DNA of 10,929 nt from Acidiferrobacteraceae bacterium (lineage in GTDB: Bacteria > Pseudomonadota > Gammaproteobacteria > Acidiferrobacterales > Acidiferrobacteraceae), in contig DAHWKH010000071.1 of the NCBI GenBank assembly GCA_027343725.1, positions 1 to 10,929 on the forward strand, written 5' to 3'. The position numbers were made by a program, and so were the translations under genes. Below, piece after piece: positions 1-5,285 of this stretch; position 1 is the first letter of the stretch, and the number at the start of each line of letters is the position of its first letter. The notes beneath the pieces are model-generated. The model had not been told where the DNA came from. It was given only the letters and a program-made list of their open reading frames with translations, and did not search any database.

Positions 1-182
1 TGATCGCCGCTCTCGGCGGCCACGAACGCCTGCGTCCCGGTGCTCTGGAGGCCTTGCAGCGTATCGGTGGTGCCATAGAGATAGCTCATGCCCGCGAGCA
101 ACAAGACCCCCACGAGCACGAGAAAGATCAAGGCCGCGAGCACGAAGCCGTTTTGATAAGACGAGCGATCAGGGGCGTGCAT
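1..182 (-). CDS. mshP: MshP-like pilus assembly protein, partial (3' end outside window)
   Basis: Reading down from an ATG at 182 gives 60 uninterrupted codons before the window edge. The product starts with a short polar N-terminus, then one hydrophobic segment at about residues 13-32, then the motif AAESG at residues 55-59. That layout (no GFTLIE cleavage site, one membrane helix, an AAESG motif soon after) is usual in the PilX/MshP family of minor pilus components, which act in the inner membrane and periplasm during pilus assembly. The start lies inside the end of the upstream mshO-like gene (14-base overlap), so the two are probably translationally coupled. Its place after the O-type gene matches the MSHA order. 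The name rests on order and this motif. A generic PilX-like protein is the alternative. Confidence 0.72.
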   Translation of the reverse strand, partial: MHAPDRSSYQNGFVLAALIFLVLVGVLLLAGMSYLYGTTDTLQGLQSTGTQAFVAAESGD

Positions 183-660
183 AAGCCGTCAGAAGCCCTT
201 CGAGGGTCACATGTCCTTGGCCGCTCGCCCCCTGGTATTGCCAATCGTAAAACACGAGGTCCTGATTCTTGAGGGTGAACGGACAGCCGCCGCCCGGGAC
301 CGTGAGATGCGCAAGCAACAGAACCGGGGTCGCACCCGGCAGCTTCTGGTCGATCTCGCCCAAGGCGTAATGATATATGTACTTGATCTTGGCGTTGCTC
401 GGGGACTGCCTCAAAATCAAGACGCAGGAACTGGTCCCGGTATTGACGGCCATATGATTGCTGTTGCGCGCATCCCAGTTGATCTGCCAGAGCGCGGGGC
501 CGGGCGCCGCGGCGAGACCGGCGCCCGCGGCGTCGGTCTCGTAGCTTGTCGCAAGATGCGCGATGAGCGGGGCGGCCATGGCCATGAGGATCGCGACCAG
601 CACGATGACCACGATCATCTCGATCAGGGTGAGGCCCGACTCAGGTGATCGTGTAGGCAT
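169..660 (-). CDS. mshO: MshO-like minor pilin (prepilin)
   Basis: This encodes a 163-residue prepilin-like protein. The leader MPTRSPESG is followed by LTLIEM, so the class III (PilD-type) cleavage site is after Gly9 and the glutamate at +5 is present, leading into a hydrophobic helix rich in V, I, L and A. The remainder is a small globular domain with two cysteines (SSCVL and GGGCPF). In MSHA loci the O protein is a minor, pseudopilin-like component of the pilus machinery. The start overlaps the end of the D-type gene by 20 bases, and its own end overlaps the P-type gene. At 163 residues it is clearly shorter than the MshO proteins I know (roughly 250-270), so the globular domain is reduced. 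The family assignment is by N-terminus and gene order, not by close similarity over the whole length. Confidence 0.7.
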   Translation of the reverse strand: MPTRSPESGLTLIEMIVVIVLVAILMAMAAPLIAHLATSYETDAAGAGLAAAPGPALWQINWDARNSNHMAVNTGTSSCVLILRQSPSNAKIKYIYHYALGEIDQKLPGATPVLLLAHLTVPGGGCPFTLKNQDLVFYDWQYQGASGQGHVTLEGLLTAYARP

Positions 661-1039
661 GGGCTGTCAACTTCACGGGACCGCAGGCCCCGCTCACGCA
701 GGTCACGGTCACCGTGACGAGATAGGAATAGTAGGTCCCGGTCGCGACGCGTGTCGCGGTCTGCGACACCGTGGCCTTGGCCTTGTAGGGGCCAAGCGTC
801 GTGGTGGCAAGCGCGAAAGGCGCCGCTCCGAGTTCGGTTTGCAGGAGTTCGGTCTGCATGATGCCCTGGGCCAGGAGATTCATGGGTCCGATCTGGCTTG
901 CCGTGGCGTTATGGCGCGTCACATCCCCGTACATCGCCAGAAACCCCGCCCCCAGAATACCCAGAAGCACGATCACGACAATGAGCTCGATGAGGCTCAA
1001 TCCCCGCTGCCTCCCGCCCCCCCGCGTGATTGCCGTCAT
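641..1039 (-). CDS. mshD: MshD-like minor pilin (prepilin)
   Basis: The ATG at 1039 overlaps the TGA of the preceding mshC-like gene in an ATGA arrangement (4 bases). I chose it over the much longer open frame upstream, which is antisense-like and has no pilin character. The 132-residue product has the leader MTAITRGGGRQRG, then LSLIELIVVIV with glutamate at +5, so it is a class III signal peptide substrate. The segment after the helix (PMNLLAQGIMQTELLQTELG) resembles the helix after the hydrophobic N-terminus in MshD proteins. Two cysteines near the C-terminus (VTCVSGACG) could form a disulphide. It is a probable minor pilin that enters the pilus with the C- and O-type products. The exact subfamily is inferred from order. 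Confidence 0.75.
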   Translation of the reverse strand: MTAITRGGGRQRGLSLIELIVVIVLLGILGAGFLAMYGDVTRHNATASQIGPMNLLAQGIMQTELLQTELGAAPFALATTTLGPYKAKATVSQTATRVATGTYYSYLVTVTVTCVSGACGPVKLTAHAYTIT

Positions 1040-1545
1040 GGACAGGCCCCTCCGCTGCGGCATTCGTAGACATAACCGGTCGCAAGGACGTGGACGGTGC
1101 GCGTCGGCCCCACACCCGCGATGGTGAAGGTCACGGGTGTCGTCACCGAGTTCGACGACTCGCTGCGGCTGAAGGAGACGCTCGTCTGCGGGCTGACGGT
1201 CACCCCTTTCGGCCAATGGGTCACGAAAGCCGCCGATTGCAGGGTGGGGTTCGCGACCGGTGTCCCGCCCTGGGTCACCGAAAACGTACTCGCCCCCACC
1301 GTCACCGTGGTCTCGACCCCCTGATTCTGGGCGAGCGTCTCGGCATAACGGCAAGCGGCCAGGAACTGATCGGCGGTGGGCTTGACGCCCGCCGCGGACG
1401 GGCCGAGAAAACGCGGCGTCAGGACCGCGGCGAGGACCGCCGCGATCACGAGCACCACCACGAGTTCGAGCAGGGTGTAGCCGTCGAGTCCCCGCTCCCC
1501 GGCCCGCAGACCGGCCCTCCGCACCCCGGACTGTGATCCACTCAT
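1036..1545 (-). CDS. mshC: MshC-like minor pilin (prepilin, GspH/FimT-like)
   Basis: The product has 169 residues. A 22-residue basic leader ends in LDG, followed by YTLLELVVVLV, giving the Gly/aromatic cleavage site and the +5 glutamate of type IV prepilins. The stretch ADQFLAACRYAETLA at about residues 58-72 is typical of MshC and GspH/FimT-like minor pilins. Two cysteines close the C-terminus (YECRSGGACP). The ATG at 1545 lies only three bases beyond the U-tract of a strong terminator and has no clear Shine-Dalgarno sequence. A GTG at codon 8 is an alternative start that would still leave a usable leader. The end overlaps mshD by 4 bases. The neighbouring mshA-like gene and the A-C-D-O-P order support an MSHA-type pilus. 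Confidence 0.78.
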   Translation of the reverse strand: MSGSQSGVRRAGLRAGERGLDGYTLLELVVVLVIAAVLAAVLTPRFLGPSAAGVKPTADQFLAACRYAETLAQNQGVETTVTVGASTFSVTQGGTPVANPTLQSAAFVTHWPKGVTVSPQTSVSFSRSESSNSVTTPVTFTIAGVGPTRTVHVLATGYVYECRSGGACP

Positions 1546-1548
1546 GGG

Positions 1549-1570
1549 AAAAAGGGGCCCGAAGGCCCCT
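1549..1570 (-). terminator. Intrinsic terminator between mshA and mshC
   Basis: On the minus strand a 7-bp stem (AGGGGCC pairing with GGCCCCT) closes a TTCG loop on a C-G pair, the extra-stable cUUCGg tetraloop. It is followed by five T residues counting the last base of the stem. It starts seven bases beyond the mshA stop codon and its T-run ends three bases before the mshC start codon. Such an element should end most transcripts after the major pilin gene and let a fraction continue into the minor pilin genes. The structure is visible in the sequence. The regulatory role is inferred. Confidence 0.87.
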
Positions 1571-1576
1571 CTCGCC

Positions 1577-2062
1577 TTAACAGCCCGAGGTCGTGGCCGT
1601 CGTTACCGGGCTCACCCCGGTCCCGGTCGACTCGGTGTAGCTCACCTCGCACTTCGAGTTGGCGCTGCCGCCCACGGCGGTATAGGCAAACGTCGCGGGT
1701 GTCGAGGAACTCCCGACCGTGAAGGTGAACGGGAAGGTGTTGGACGGACTCGACGTCGCATCCTGGAGCGAGGCCAGGATCCCGCTCGACGAGCCGTCGG
1801 GGTAGCCATAGGCGGTCGAGATGGTGTTACCGTCCGGCAGCGTCACGGACCCCGACGACGTGGTCTGGCCCTGCACCTCGGCCAAGGCGTGCACCATATC
1901 CGCGGCCTCCGTCACCGAACCCGTCATGCCGTTCACCACCGACACGCGCGCATCGGTGCTCAGGCCCATGAACTTGGGCAGGGCGACCGCCGCGAGAATA
2001 CCGAGGATGATGATGACCACGACGAGCTCGATCAAGGTAAAGCCCGCTTGTTGCTTCTTCAT
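1577..2062 (-). CDS. mshA: MshA-like major type IV pilin
   Basis: This is a 161-residue type IVa-like prepilin. The leader MKKQQAG (7 residues) is followed by FTLIELVVVIIILGILAAV, with Phe at +1 and Glu at +5, as required for prepilin peptidase cleavage, N-methylation and helix packing. ALPKFMGLSTDARV then follows, a stretch characteristic of MshA/PilA-type major pilins. The C-terminal half is rich in Ser, Thr and Gly, and the only two cysteines, Cys138 and the last residue Cys161, would form the usual C-terminal disulphide loop. A purine-rich GAGGGGG lies eight bases before the ATG. It is the first gene of the pilin group, preceded by a candidate promoter and followed by a strong terminator, which fits the high expression expected of a major subunit. 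It could equally be called a generic type IV pilin. Confidence 0.85.
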   Translation of the reverse strand: MKKQQAGFTLIELVVVIIILGILAAVALPKFMGLSTDARVSVVNGMTGSVTEAADMVHALAEVQGQTTSSGSVTLPDGNTISTAYGYPDGSSSGILASLQDATSSPSNTFPFTFTVGSSSTPATFAYTAVGGSANSKCEVSYTESTGTGVSPVTTATTSGC

Positions 2063-2124
2063 ATCGAAAACCCCCTCTCCTTAAACAGTTAGGATCTGGC
2101 ACCCGTCCACACAGCCGTGGGGAT

Positions 2125-2154
2125 TTTCTATCCCTCGTGTCAGTGCCTGCCCAA
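2125..2154 (-). promoter_or_regulatory. Candidate sigma70 promoter for mshA
   Basis: On the minus strand TTGGGC (2149-2154) and TAGAAA (2125-2130) are 18 bases apart, upstream of the major pilin gene. Each box matches four of six consensus bases. The leader to the mshA start would be about 55 bases. I looked for a -24/-12 (sigma54) promoter, common for pilins, and found none with correct spacing. Confidence 0.35.
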
Positions 2155-2157
2155 GGT

Positions 2158-2192
2158 CATGCACAAAGCATGCCCGGCAGCCTCGGCCGGGC
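2158..2192. repeat. Two adjacent inverted repeats in the mshA/trmL divergent region
   Basis: CATGC-ACAAA-GCATG (2158-2172) is a 5-bp inverted repeat just upstream of the candidate mshA -35 box. It shares its last base with GCCCGGC/GCCGGGC (2172-2178 and 2186-2192), a 7-bp inverted repeat with a 7-base loop. Neither is followed by a T-run on either strand, so they are not typical terminators. Binding sites for a regulator of the divergent genes are possible but unproven. The rest of 2063-2312 holds no gene I can support. A TATCAT hexamer at 2200-2205 could be a -10 box for trmL but lacks a -35 box. Confidence 0.4.
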
Positions 2193-2312
2193 GGCAGTGT
2201 ATCATGAAGGCCACAGTTCCCGGAACGGTCGAGGGCGCTTGAGCCACGCGTGCGAGCGCGGGGTGAGCCGCGCGCCTGCCCGGGCGCATCGTGCAAGTGG
2301 CGAGGATTCCTC

Positions 2313-2807
2313 ATGATTTCTGCAGACGAGCCCATCGCGGGGGGATTGCATGTCGTTTTATACACCCCCGAGATCCCGCCCAATACCGGCAACGTGATCC
2401 GCCTCTGCGCCAATGCCGGCGCGCAGCTGCATCTCATCGAGCCGCTCGGGTTCACGCTCGCGGACCGGCTGTTGCGCCGCGCGGGGCTCGATTATCACGA
2501 ATGGGTGACGCTCTGCGTCCACGCGGACTACGAGGCCTTCCTGCAAACCGCGCGCCCCAGGCGGGTCCTCGCCTTCTCGACGCGCGCGCACCGCCTGTAT
2601 ACCGACGTCCGTTACGAGGCCGGTGACGCGCTCCTTTTCGGGCCCGAGACCCGCGGGCTCCCGGAGACCCTGCTCGCGGCCCAACCGGAGGCCCACCGCC
2701 TGCGCCTGCCGATGCGCCCCGGCAATCGCAGCCTCAACCTCTCCAACAGCGTCGCGATCGCCGTGTACGAGGCCTGGCGGCAGCAGGGCTTTGCCGGCGG
2801 GGCGTGA
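2313..2807 (+). CDS. trmL: tRNA (cytidine/uridine-34 2'-O)-methyltransferase TrmL
   Basis: This is a SPOUT-class methyltransferase that methylates the 2'-OH of the wobble nucleotide of tRNA-Leu isoacceptors, using S-adenosylmethionine. The 164-residue product matches the family throughout: VVLYTPEIPPNTGNVIRLCAN near the N-terminus (NTGN at 24-27), RRAGLDYHEW, then the knot motifs FGPETRGLP, LRLPM and RSLNLSNSVAIAVYEAWRQ. The ATG at 2313 has GAGG seven bases upstream. This gives about ten more N-terminal residues than the E. coli protein. A TTG at 2346 would give the usual length but has poorer spacing. trxC follows 56 bases downstream in the same direction, and the mshA-like gene is divergent. 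Function is assigned with high confidence from sequence. Confidence 0.95.
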   Translation: MISADEPIAGGLHVVLYTPEIPPNTGNVIRLCANAGAQLHLIEPLGFTLADRLLRRAGLDYHEWVTLCVHADYEAFLQTARPRRVLAFSTRAHRLYTDVRYEAGDALLFGPETRGLPETLLAAQPEAHRLRLPMRPGNRSLNLSNSVAIAVYEAWRQQGFAGGA

Positions 2808-2863
2808 CTGGAAAGCGGCCCGCGGCATCCCCATATCCGGCTTAGGTGACAGGAGCGAGGTCA

Positions 2864-3295
2864 ATGGCCGCCAAACAGCTTGTGTGTCCGCATTGCGGAC
2901 AAAAGAACCGGGTCCCCGGCGAACGCTTGGCGCAGAACCCGCACTGCGGGGTCTGCCATCAGCCACTGGTGGCGGATGAGCCGCTCGCCGTGGACGAGGC
3001 CGCCTTCACGCGCCACGTCACTGGCAACGAACTCCCGGTGTTCGTGGACTTCTGGGCCCCTTGGTGCGGGCCCTGCCGGATGATGGCGCCGGCCTATGCC
3101 CAGGTCGCGGCCGAATGGAAGACCCGGGCGCGGTTTTTGAAGGTCAACACCGAGGACCAACAGGCGCTCGCGGGCCGCTACGGCATCCGCAGCATCCCGA
3201 CGCTCGCGGTGTTCAAAAACGGCCGCGAGGCCGCGCGCGTGGCCGGCGCCATGGACGCCAACCGCCTCAAGGCGTGGATCGCGCCCTACCTCTGA
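2864..3295 (+). CDS. trxC: Thioredoxin 2 (TrxC), zinc-ribbon thioredoxin
   Basis: This is a cytoplasmic disulphide reductase of 143 residues (E. coli TrxC has 139). An N-terminal zinc ribbon has Cys8/Cys11 and Cys28/Cys31 (CPHC and CGVC), which separates TrxC from TrxA. The thioredoxin fold follows with FVDFWAPWCGPCRMMAP (active site WCGPC at 67-71) and the cis-proline loop IRSIPTLAVF (Pro112). The ATG at 2864 is preceded by AGGAG at 8-base spacing. An in-frame GTG at 2846 would place this ribosome binding site inside the gene and was rejected. It probably shares a transcript with trmL. Its last 10 bases overlap the end of the opposing small gene. In other bacteria TrxC is linked to oxidative stress. 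I see no OxyR-type site here. Confidence 0.95.
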   Translation: MAAKQLVCPHCGQKNRVPGERLAQNPHCGVCHQPLVADEPLAVDEAAFTRHVTGNELPVFVDFWAPWCGPCRMMAPAYAQVAAEWKTRARFLKVNTEDQQALAGRYGIRSIPTLAVFKNGREAARVAGAMDANRLKAWIAPYL

Positions 3296-3441
3296 TCCCG
3301 CGCAAGCGCCCGCTTCTGCGCCTTGGATCGGTAGGCGTGGCTGGAGACGCGGTCGTTCTTTTGGGCCACGGATTTGGGCATCAACGCCCAGGCGGGGGCC
3401 GCGGCCAGAGCGATCCCGCACACGATGAGAAAGACTCGCAT
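3286..3441 (-). CDS. Small secreted basic peptide, unrecognised
   Basis: This is a 51-residue product I do not recognise. It begins with a textbook signal peptide: Arg2, a hydrophobic core at residues 3-17, and AWA before a likely cleavage site after Ala19. The predicted mature peptide is about 32 residues, with nine Lys/Arg, two Asp, one His and no cysteine, so it is small, soluble and strongly basic. Cys8 lies inside the hydrophobic core and does not form a lipobox. The ATG at 3441 has a full AGGAGG five bases upstream, and a perfect TATAAT lies at 3473-3478. These two signals make a real gene likely despite the length. An upstream ATG at 3474 overlaps that -10 box and is unlikely. The stop codon lies inside the end of trxC, on the other strand. 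The product would act in the periplasm or outside the cell. Confidence 0.72.
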   Translation of the reverse strand: MRVFLIVCGIALAAAPAWALMPKSVAQKNDRVSSHAYRSKAQKRALARDQR

Positions 3442-3472
3442 CCTGACCTCCTGGCGATAAGAACCACCCTTC

Positions 3473-3501
3473 ATTATAGGCGACTTCGGCGCCCCTCACC
3501 G
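3473..3501 (-). promoter_or_regulatory. Promoter of the small secreted peptide gene
   Basis: A perfect -10 hexamer TATAAT occurs on the minus strand at 3473-3478. The -35 position (3496-3501, CGGTGA at 17-base spacing) matches the consensus poorly, so an activator or weak basal use is possible. Transcription would start near 3466, giving a leader of about 25 bases with the AGGAGG box. Confidence 0.55.
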
Positions 3502-3508
3502 GCCCCTA

Positions 3509-4486
3509 TCAGTCGGCCTCCCGCACGCGCACGAGCGTGCGTCCCGTGTGCCGGCCCTGCAACAGGTTCGCGATCGCGCGATCGAGCTCCGCGCGCGTGA
3601 TGACAGTCTGCAGGATCTCGAAATTCCGCGGGCGCCAGGGGCCCGCGAGCCGTTGCCAAAGTGCCGCGCGCCGCGACCGCGGGCACCACACCGAATCGAT
3701 GCCGAACAAGCGCACGCCGCGCAAAATGAACGGGAACACCGTCGCCTGCCACTCGCCCCCGCCGGCCATGCCGCAGGCGGCGACCGCCCCACCGTAAGCG
3801 ATGCCCTTCACGACCCAGGTGAGGACGCGCCCACCGACCGTGTCGATGGCCGCCTGCCAGCGGGGCGTGTGGAGGGCCTTGCCGTCGTCGTGGTCCTCGG
3901 CGATGACCACCTCCTGCGCCCCGAGCGCCTTGAGGTAAGGCGCCTGCTCCGGTTGTCTCGTCGCCGCGACCACCGCAAACCCAAGCTGCGACAGTAACAG
4001 GACACTGAGGCTGCCGACCCCGCCGGTCGCGCCCGTGACCAGGACCGTGCCGCGGTCCGGGCGGATGTCGGCGGTGATCAGGGCATCGACGGCCAGCGCC
4101 GCCGTCAAGCCCGCGGTGCCGAGCACCATGCTCTCGGCCATGGTGAGCCCCGCGGGCAGCGGTAACACCCAGTCGTGCGGTACGCGCACGTAATCCCCGA
4201 AACCGCCCCAGACCTCCGTTCCGAGCCCGAACCCGGTCAGGAGCACGGGCTGCCCCGGATCATCGGCGAGCGTGCCGGCGGCGTCGATGCCGGGTACGTG
4301 CGGCCAGGCCTTGACGATCCCGGGATGGCCCGTGGCCGCAAGCGCGTCTTTGTAGTTGAGGCTCGAGTAGTGGACCCGCACGAGGACGCCCGCACTGCCA
4401 AGATCGGCAAGCGGACGGGCGAGGAGCGCGCGCGTGATCGCGCCACTGGGATCGCGGCTGACGAGATAGGCTTGAAAGGACGCCAT
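3509..4486 (-). CDS. acuI: AcuI/YhdH-type acrylyl-CoA reductase (MDR family)
   Basis: This is a 325-residue zinc-free medium-chain dehydrogenase/reductase, the same length as YhdH/AcuI (324 in E. coli). AcuI reduces acryloyl-CoA to propionyl-CoA with NADPH and detoxifies acrylate. Many members are annotated only as quinone oxidoreductases. Visible features are the N-terminal GroES-like domain with SSLNYKDALA (about 41-50) and PGIDAAG (65-71), then the Rossmann fold with the nucleotide-binding motif TGATGGVGS (151-159), and GIDSVWCP in the C-terminal part. The ATG at 4486 lies 13 bases beyond the rpiA stop codon, so both are probably one transcript. The ribosome binding site is weak. The family is certain. 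The exact substrate in this organism is inferred. Confidence 0.88.
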   Translation of the reverse strand: MASFQAYLVSRDPSGAITRALLARPLADLGSAGVLVRVHYSSLNYKDALAATGHPGIVKAWPHVPGIDAAGTLADDPGQPVLLTGFGLGTEVWGGFGDYVRVPHDWVLPLPAGLTMAESMVLGTAGLTAALAVDALITADIRPDRGTVLVTGATGGVGSLSVLLLSQLGFAVVAATRQPEQAPYLKALGAQEVVIAEDHDDGKALHTPRWQAAIDTVGGRVLTWVVKGIAYGGAVAACGMAGGGEWQATVFPFILRGVRLFGIDSVWCPRSRRAALWQRLAGPWRPRNFEILQTVITRAELDRAIANLLQGRHTGRTLVRVREAD

Positions 4487-4499
4487 GGGGCCTGCCGCC

Positions 4500-5156
4500 T
4501 CAGGGCAGCCGGCGGATCCCTGAGGATGTGCCCAAGAGCAGGATGTCCGCGCCGCGACGCGCGAACAGCCCGTTCGTGACCACCCCGGTCACGTGATTCA
4601 AACGCTCCTCGAGCGCGACCGGATCCACGATCTCGAGCCCGTGCACGTCCAGGATGATGTTGCCGTTGTCGGTCTGAAACCCCGTACGCAGGACCGGTTC
4701 GCCGCCTAGCGCCACGATTTCGCGCGCGACCAGGCCGCGCGCCATCGGAATCACCTCGACCGGCAACGGAAAGCGGCCGAGGACGTCGACGAGCTTGCTG
4801 TCATCGGCGATGCAGACGAACGTGCGGCTCGCGGCGGCGACGATTTTCTCGCGCGTCAGGGCCCCGCCGCCGCCCTTGATCAGCGCGCGGTGAACCGTTG
4901 CCTCATCGGCCCCGTCGACGTAGACGGCGAGCGTCCCGGCCTCGTTCAAATCGACGACCGGGATCCCATGGGCCTTCAGGCGCTCGGCGGTGGCGACGGA
5001 ACTCGCGACCGCCCCATCGACGCGCCCTTTGATGGTTGCCAGGGCATCGATGAAATGATTGGCCGTGCTGCCCGTGCCGACCCCGATCACGCCCCCGTGG
5101 GGCACGAACTCCAGCGCCGCCTGGGCGACGGCTTTTTTCCTGTCGTCTGCGTTCAT
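4500..5156 (-). CDS. rpiA: Ribose-5-phosphate isomerase A
   Basis: It interconverts ribose 5-phosphate and ribulose 5-phosphate in the non-oxidative pentose phosphate pathway, in the cytoplasm. At 218 residues it is almost identical in length to E. coli RpiA (219). The sequence shows the phosphate loop GVGTGST (25-31), YVDGADE (79-85, with Asp81 and Asp84), KGGGGALTREK (94-104, with Lys94 and the catalytic base Glu103), FPLPVEVIPMA, and DNGNIILDVHG. I chose the ATG at 5156 because it begins exactly where family members begin. The open frame runs on to 5237 but codes nothing family-like. No Shine-Dalgarno is visible, and a -10 box lies six bases upstream, so the mRNA may be leaderless. It is divergent from ilvA and followed by acuI. 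Confidence 0.96.
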   Translation of the reverse strand: MNADDRKKAVAQAALEFVPHGGVIGVGTGSTANHFIDALATIKGRVDGAVASSVATAERLKAHGIPVVDLNEAGTLAVYVDGADEATVHRALIKGGGGALTREKIVAAASRTFVCIADDSKLVDVLGRFPLPVEVIPMARGLVAREIVALGGEPVLRTGFQTDNGNIILDVHGLEIVDPVALEERLNHVTGVVTNGLFARRGADILLLGTSSGIRRLP

Positions 5157-5162
5157 GCGCGC

Positions 5163-5168
5163 AGGATA
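5163..5168 (-). promoter_or_regulatory. Candidate -10 box of a leaderless rpiA transcript
   Basis: On the minus strand TATCCT (four of six consensus bases) ends six bases before the rpiA ATG. A transcription start seven bases after the box would coincide with the A of the start codon. The -35 region is weak (TTTTCT at about 17 bases). Confidence 0.35.
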
Positions 5169-5235
5169 CCCGGGCACCTGCGCGAAGAAAAGGGCATAGG
5201 CATCGTTCCGGACGCCCGGACCCCGGAGGGCCGGC

Positions 5236-5265
5236 ATGTCCGCATCGCCTGGGGTCTGTTAGACT
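5236..5265 (+). promoter_or_regulatory. Candidate promoter of ilvA
   Basis: TAGACT at 5260-5265 (four of six) could be the -10 box, with ATGTCC at 5236-5241 as a poor -35 at 18-base spacing. Transcription would start near 5272, leaving a leader of about 14 bases before the ilvA ATG. No attenuator or T-box is visible in the 129 bases between rpiA and ilvA. Confidence 0.3.
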
Positions 5266-5285
5266 CGCGCATCGGACATGATGAT

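Noticed and set aside
1040..1354. Upstream extension of the mshD frame to 1354
   Set aside because: It lies inside mshC in another frame and would bury the class III signal peptide in the middle of the protein.
2090..2200. Sigma54 promoter upstream of the major pilin gene
   Set aside because: GG and GC pairs occur, but none has the required 10-base spacing in a recognisable -24/-12 context.
3300..3320. Bulged hairpin after the trxC stop codon as a terminator
   Set aside because: The stem is interrupted and no T-run follows. The sequence also codes the end of the small peptide gene on the other strand.
2358..3499. Overlapping minus-strand frames opposite trmL and trxC
   Set aside because: Low-complexity R/G/A/E-rich shadows of the two conserved genes.
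4890..5285. Upstream extension of the ilvA frame to 4890
   Set aside because: It is antisense to rpiA and adds nothing family-like. ATG 5286 fits the usual IlvA start.
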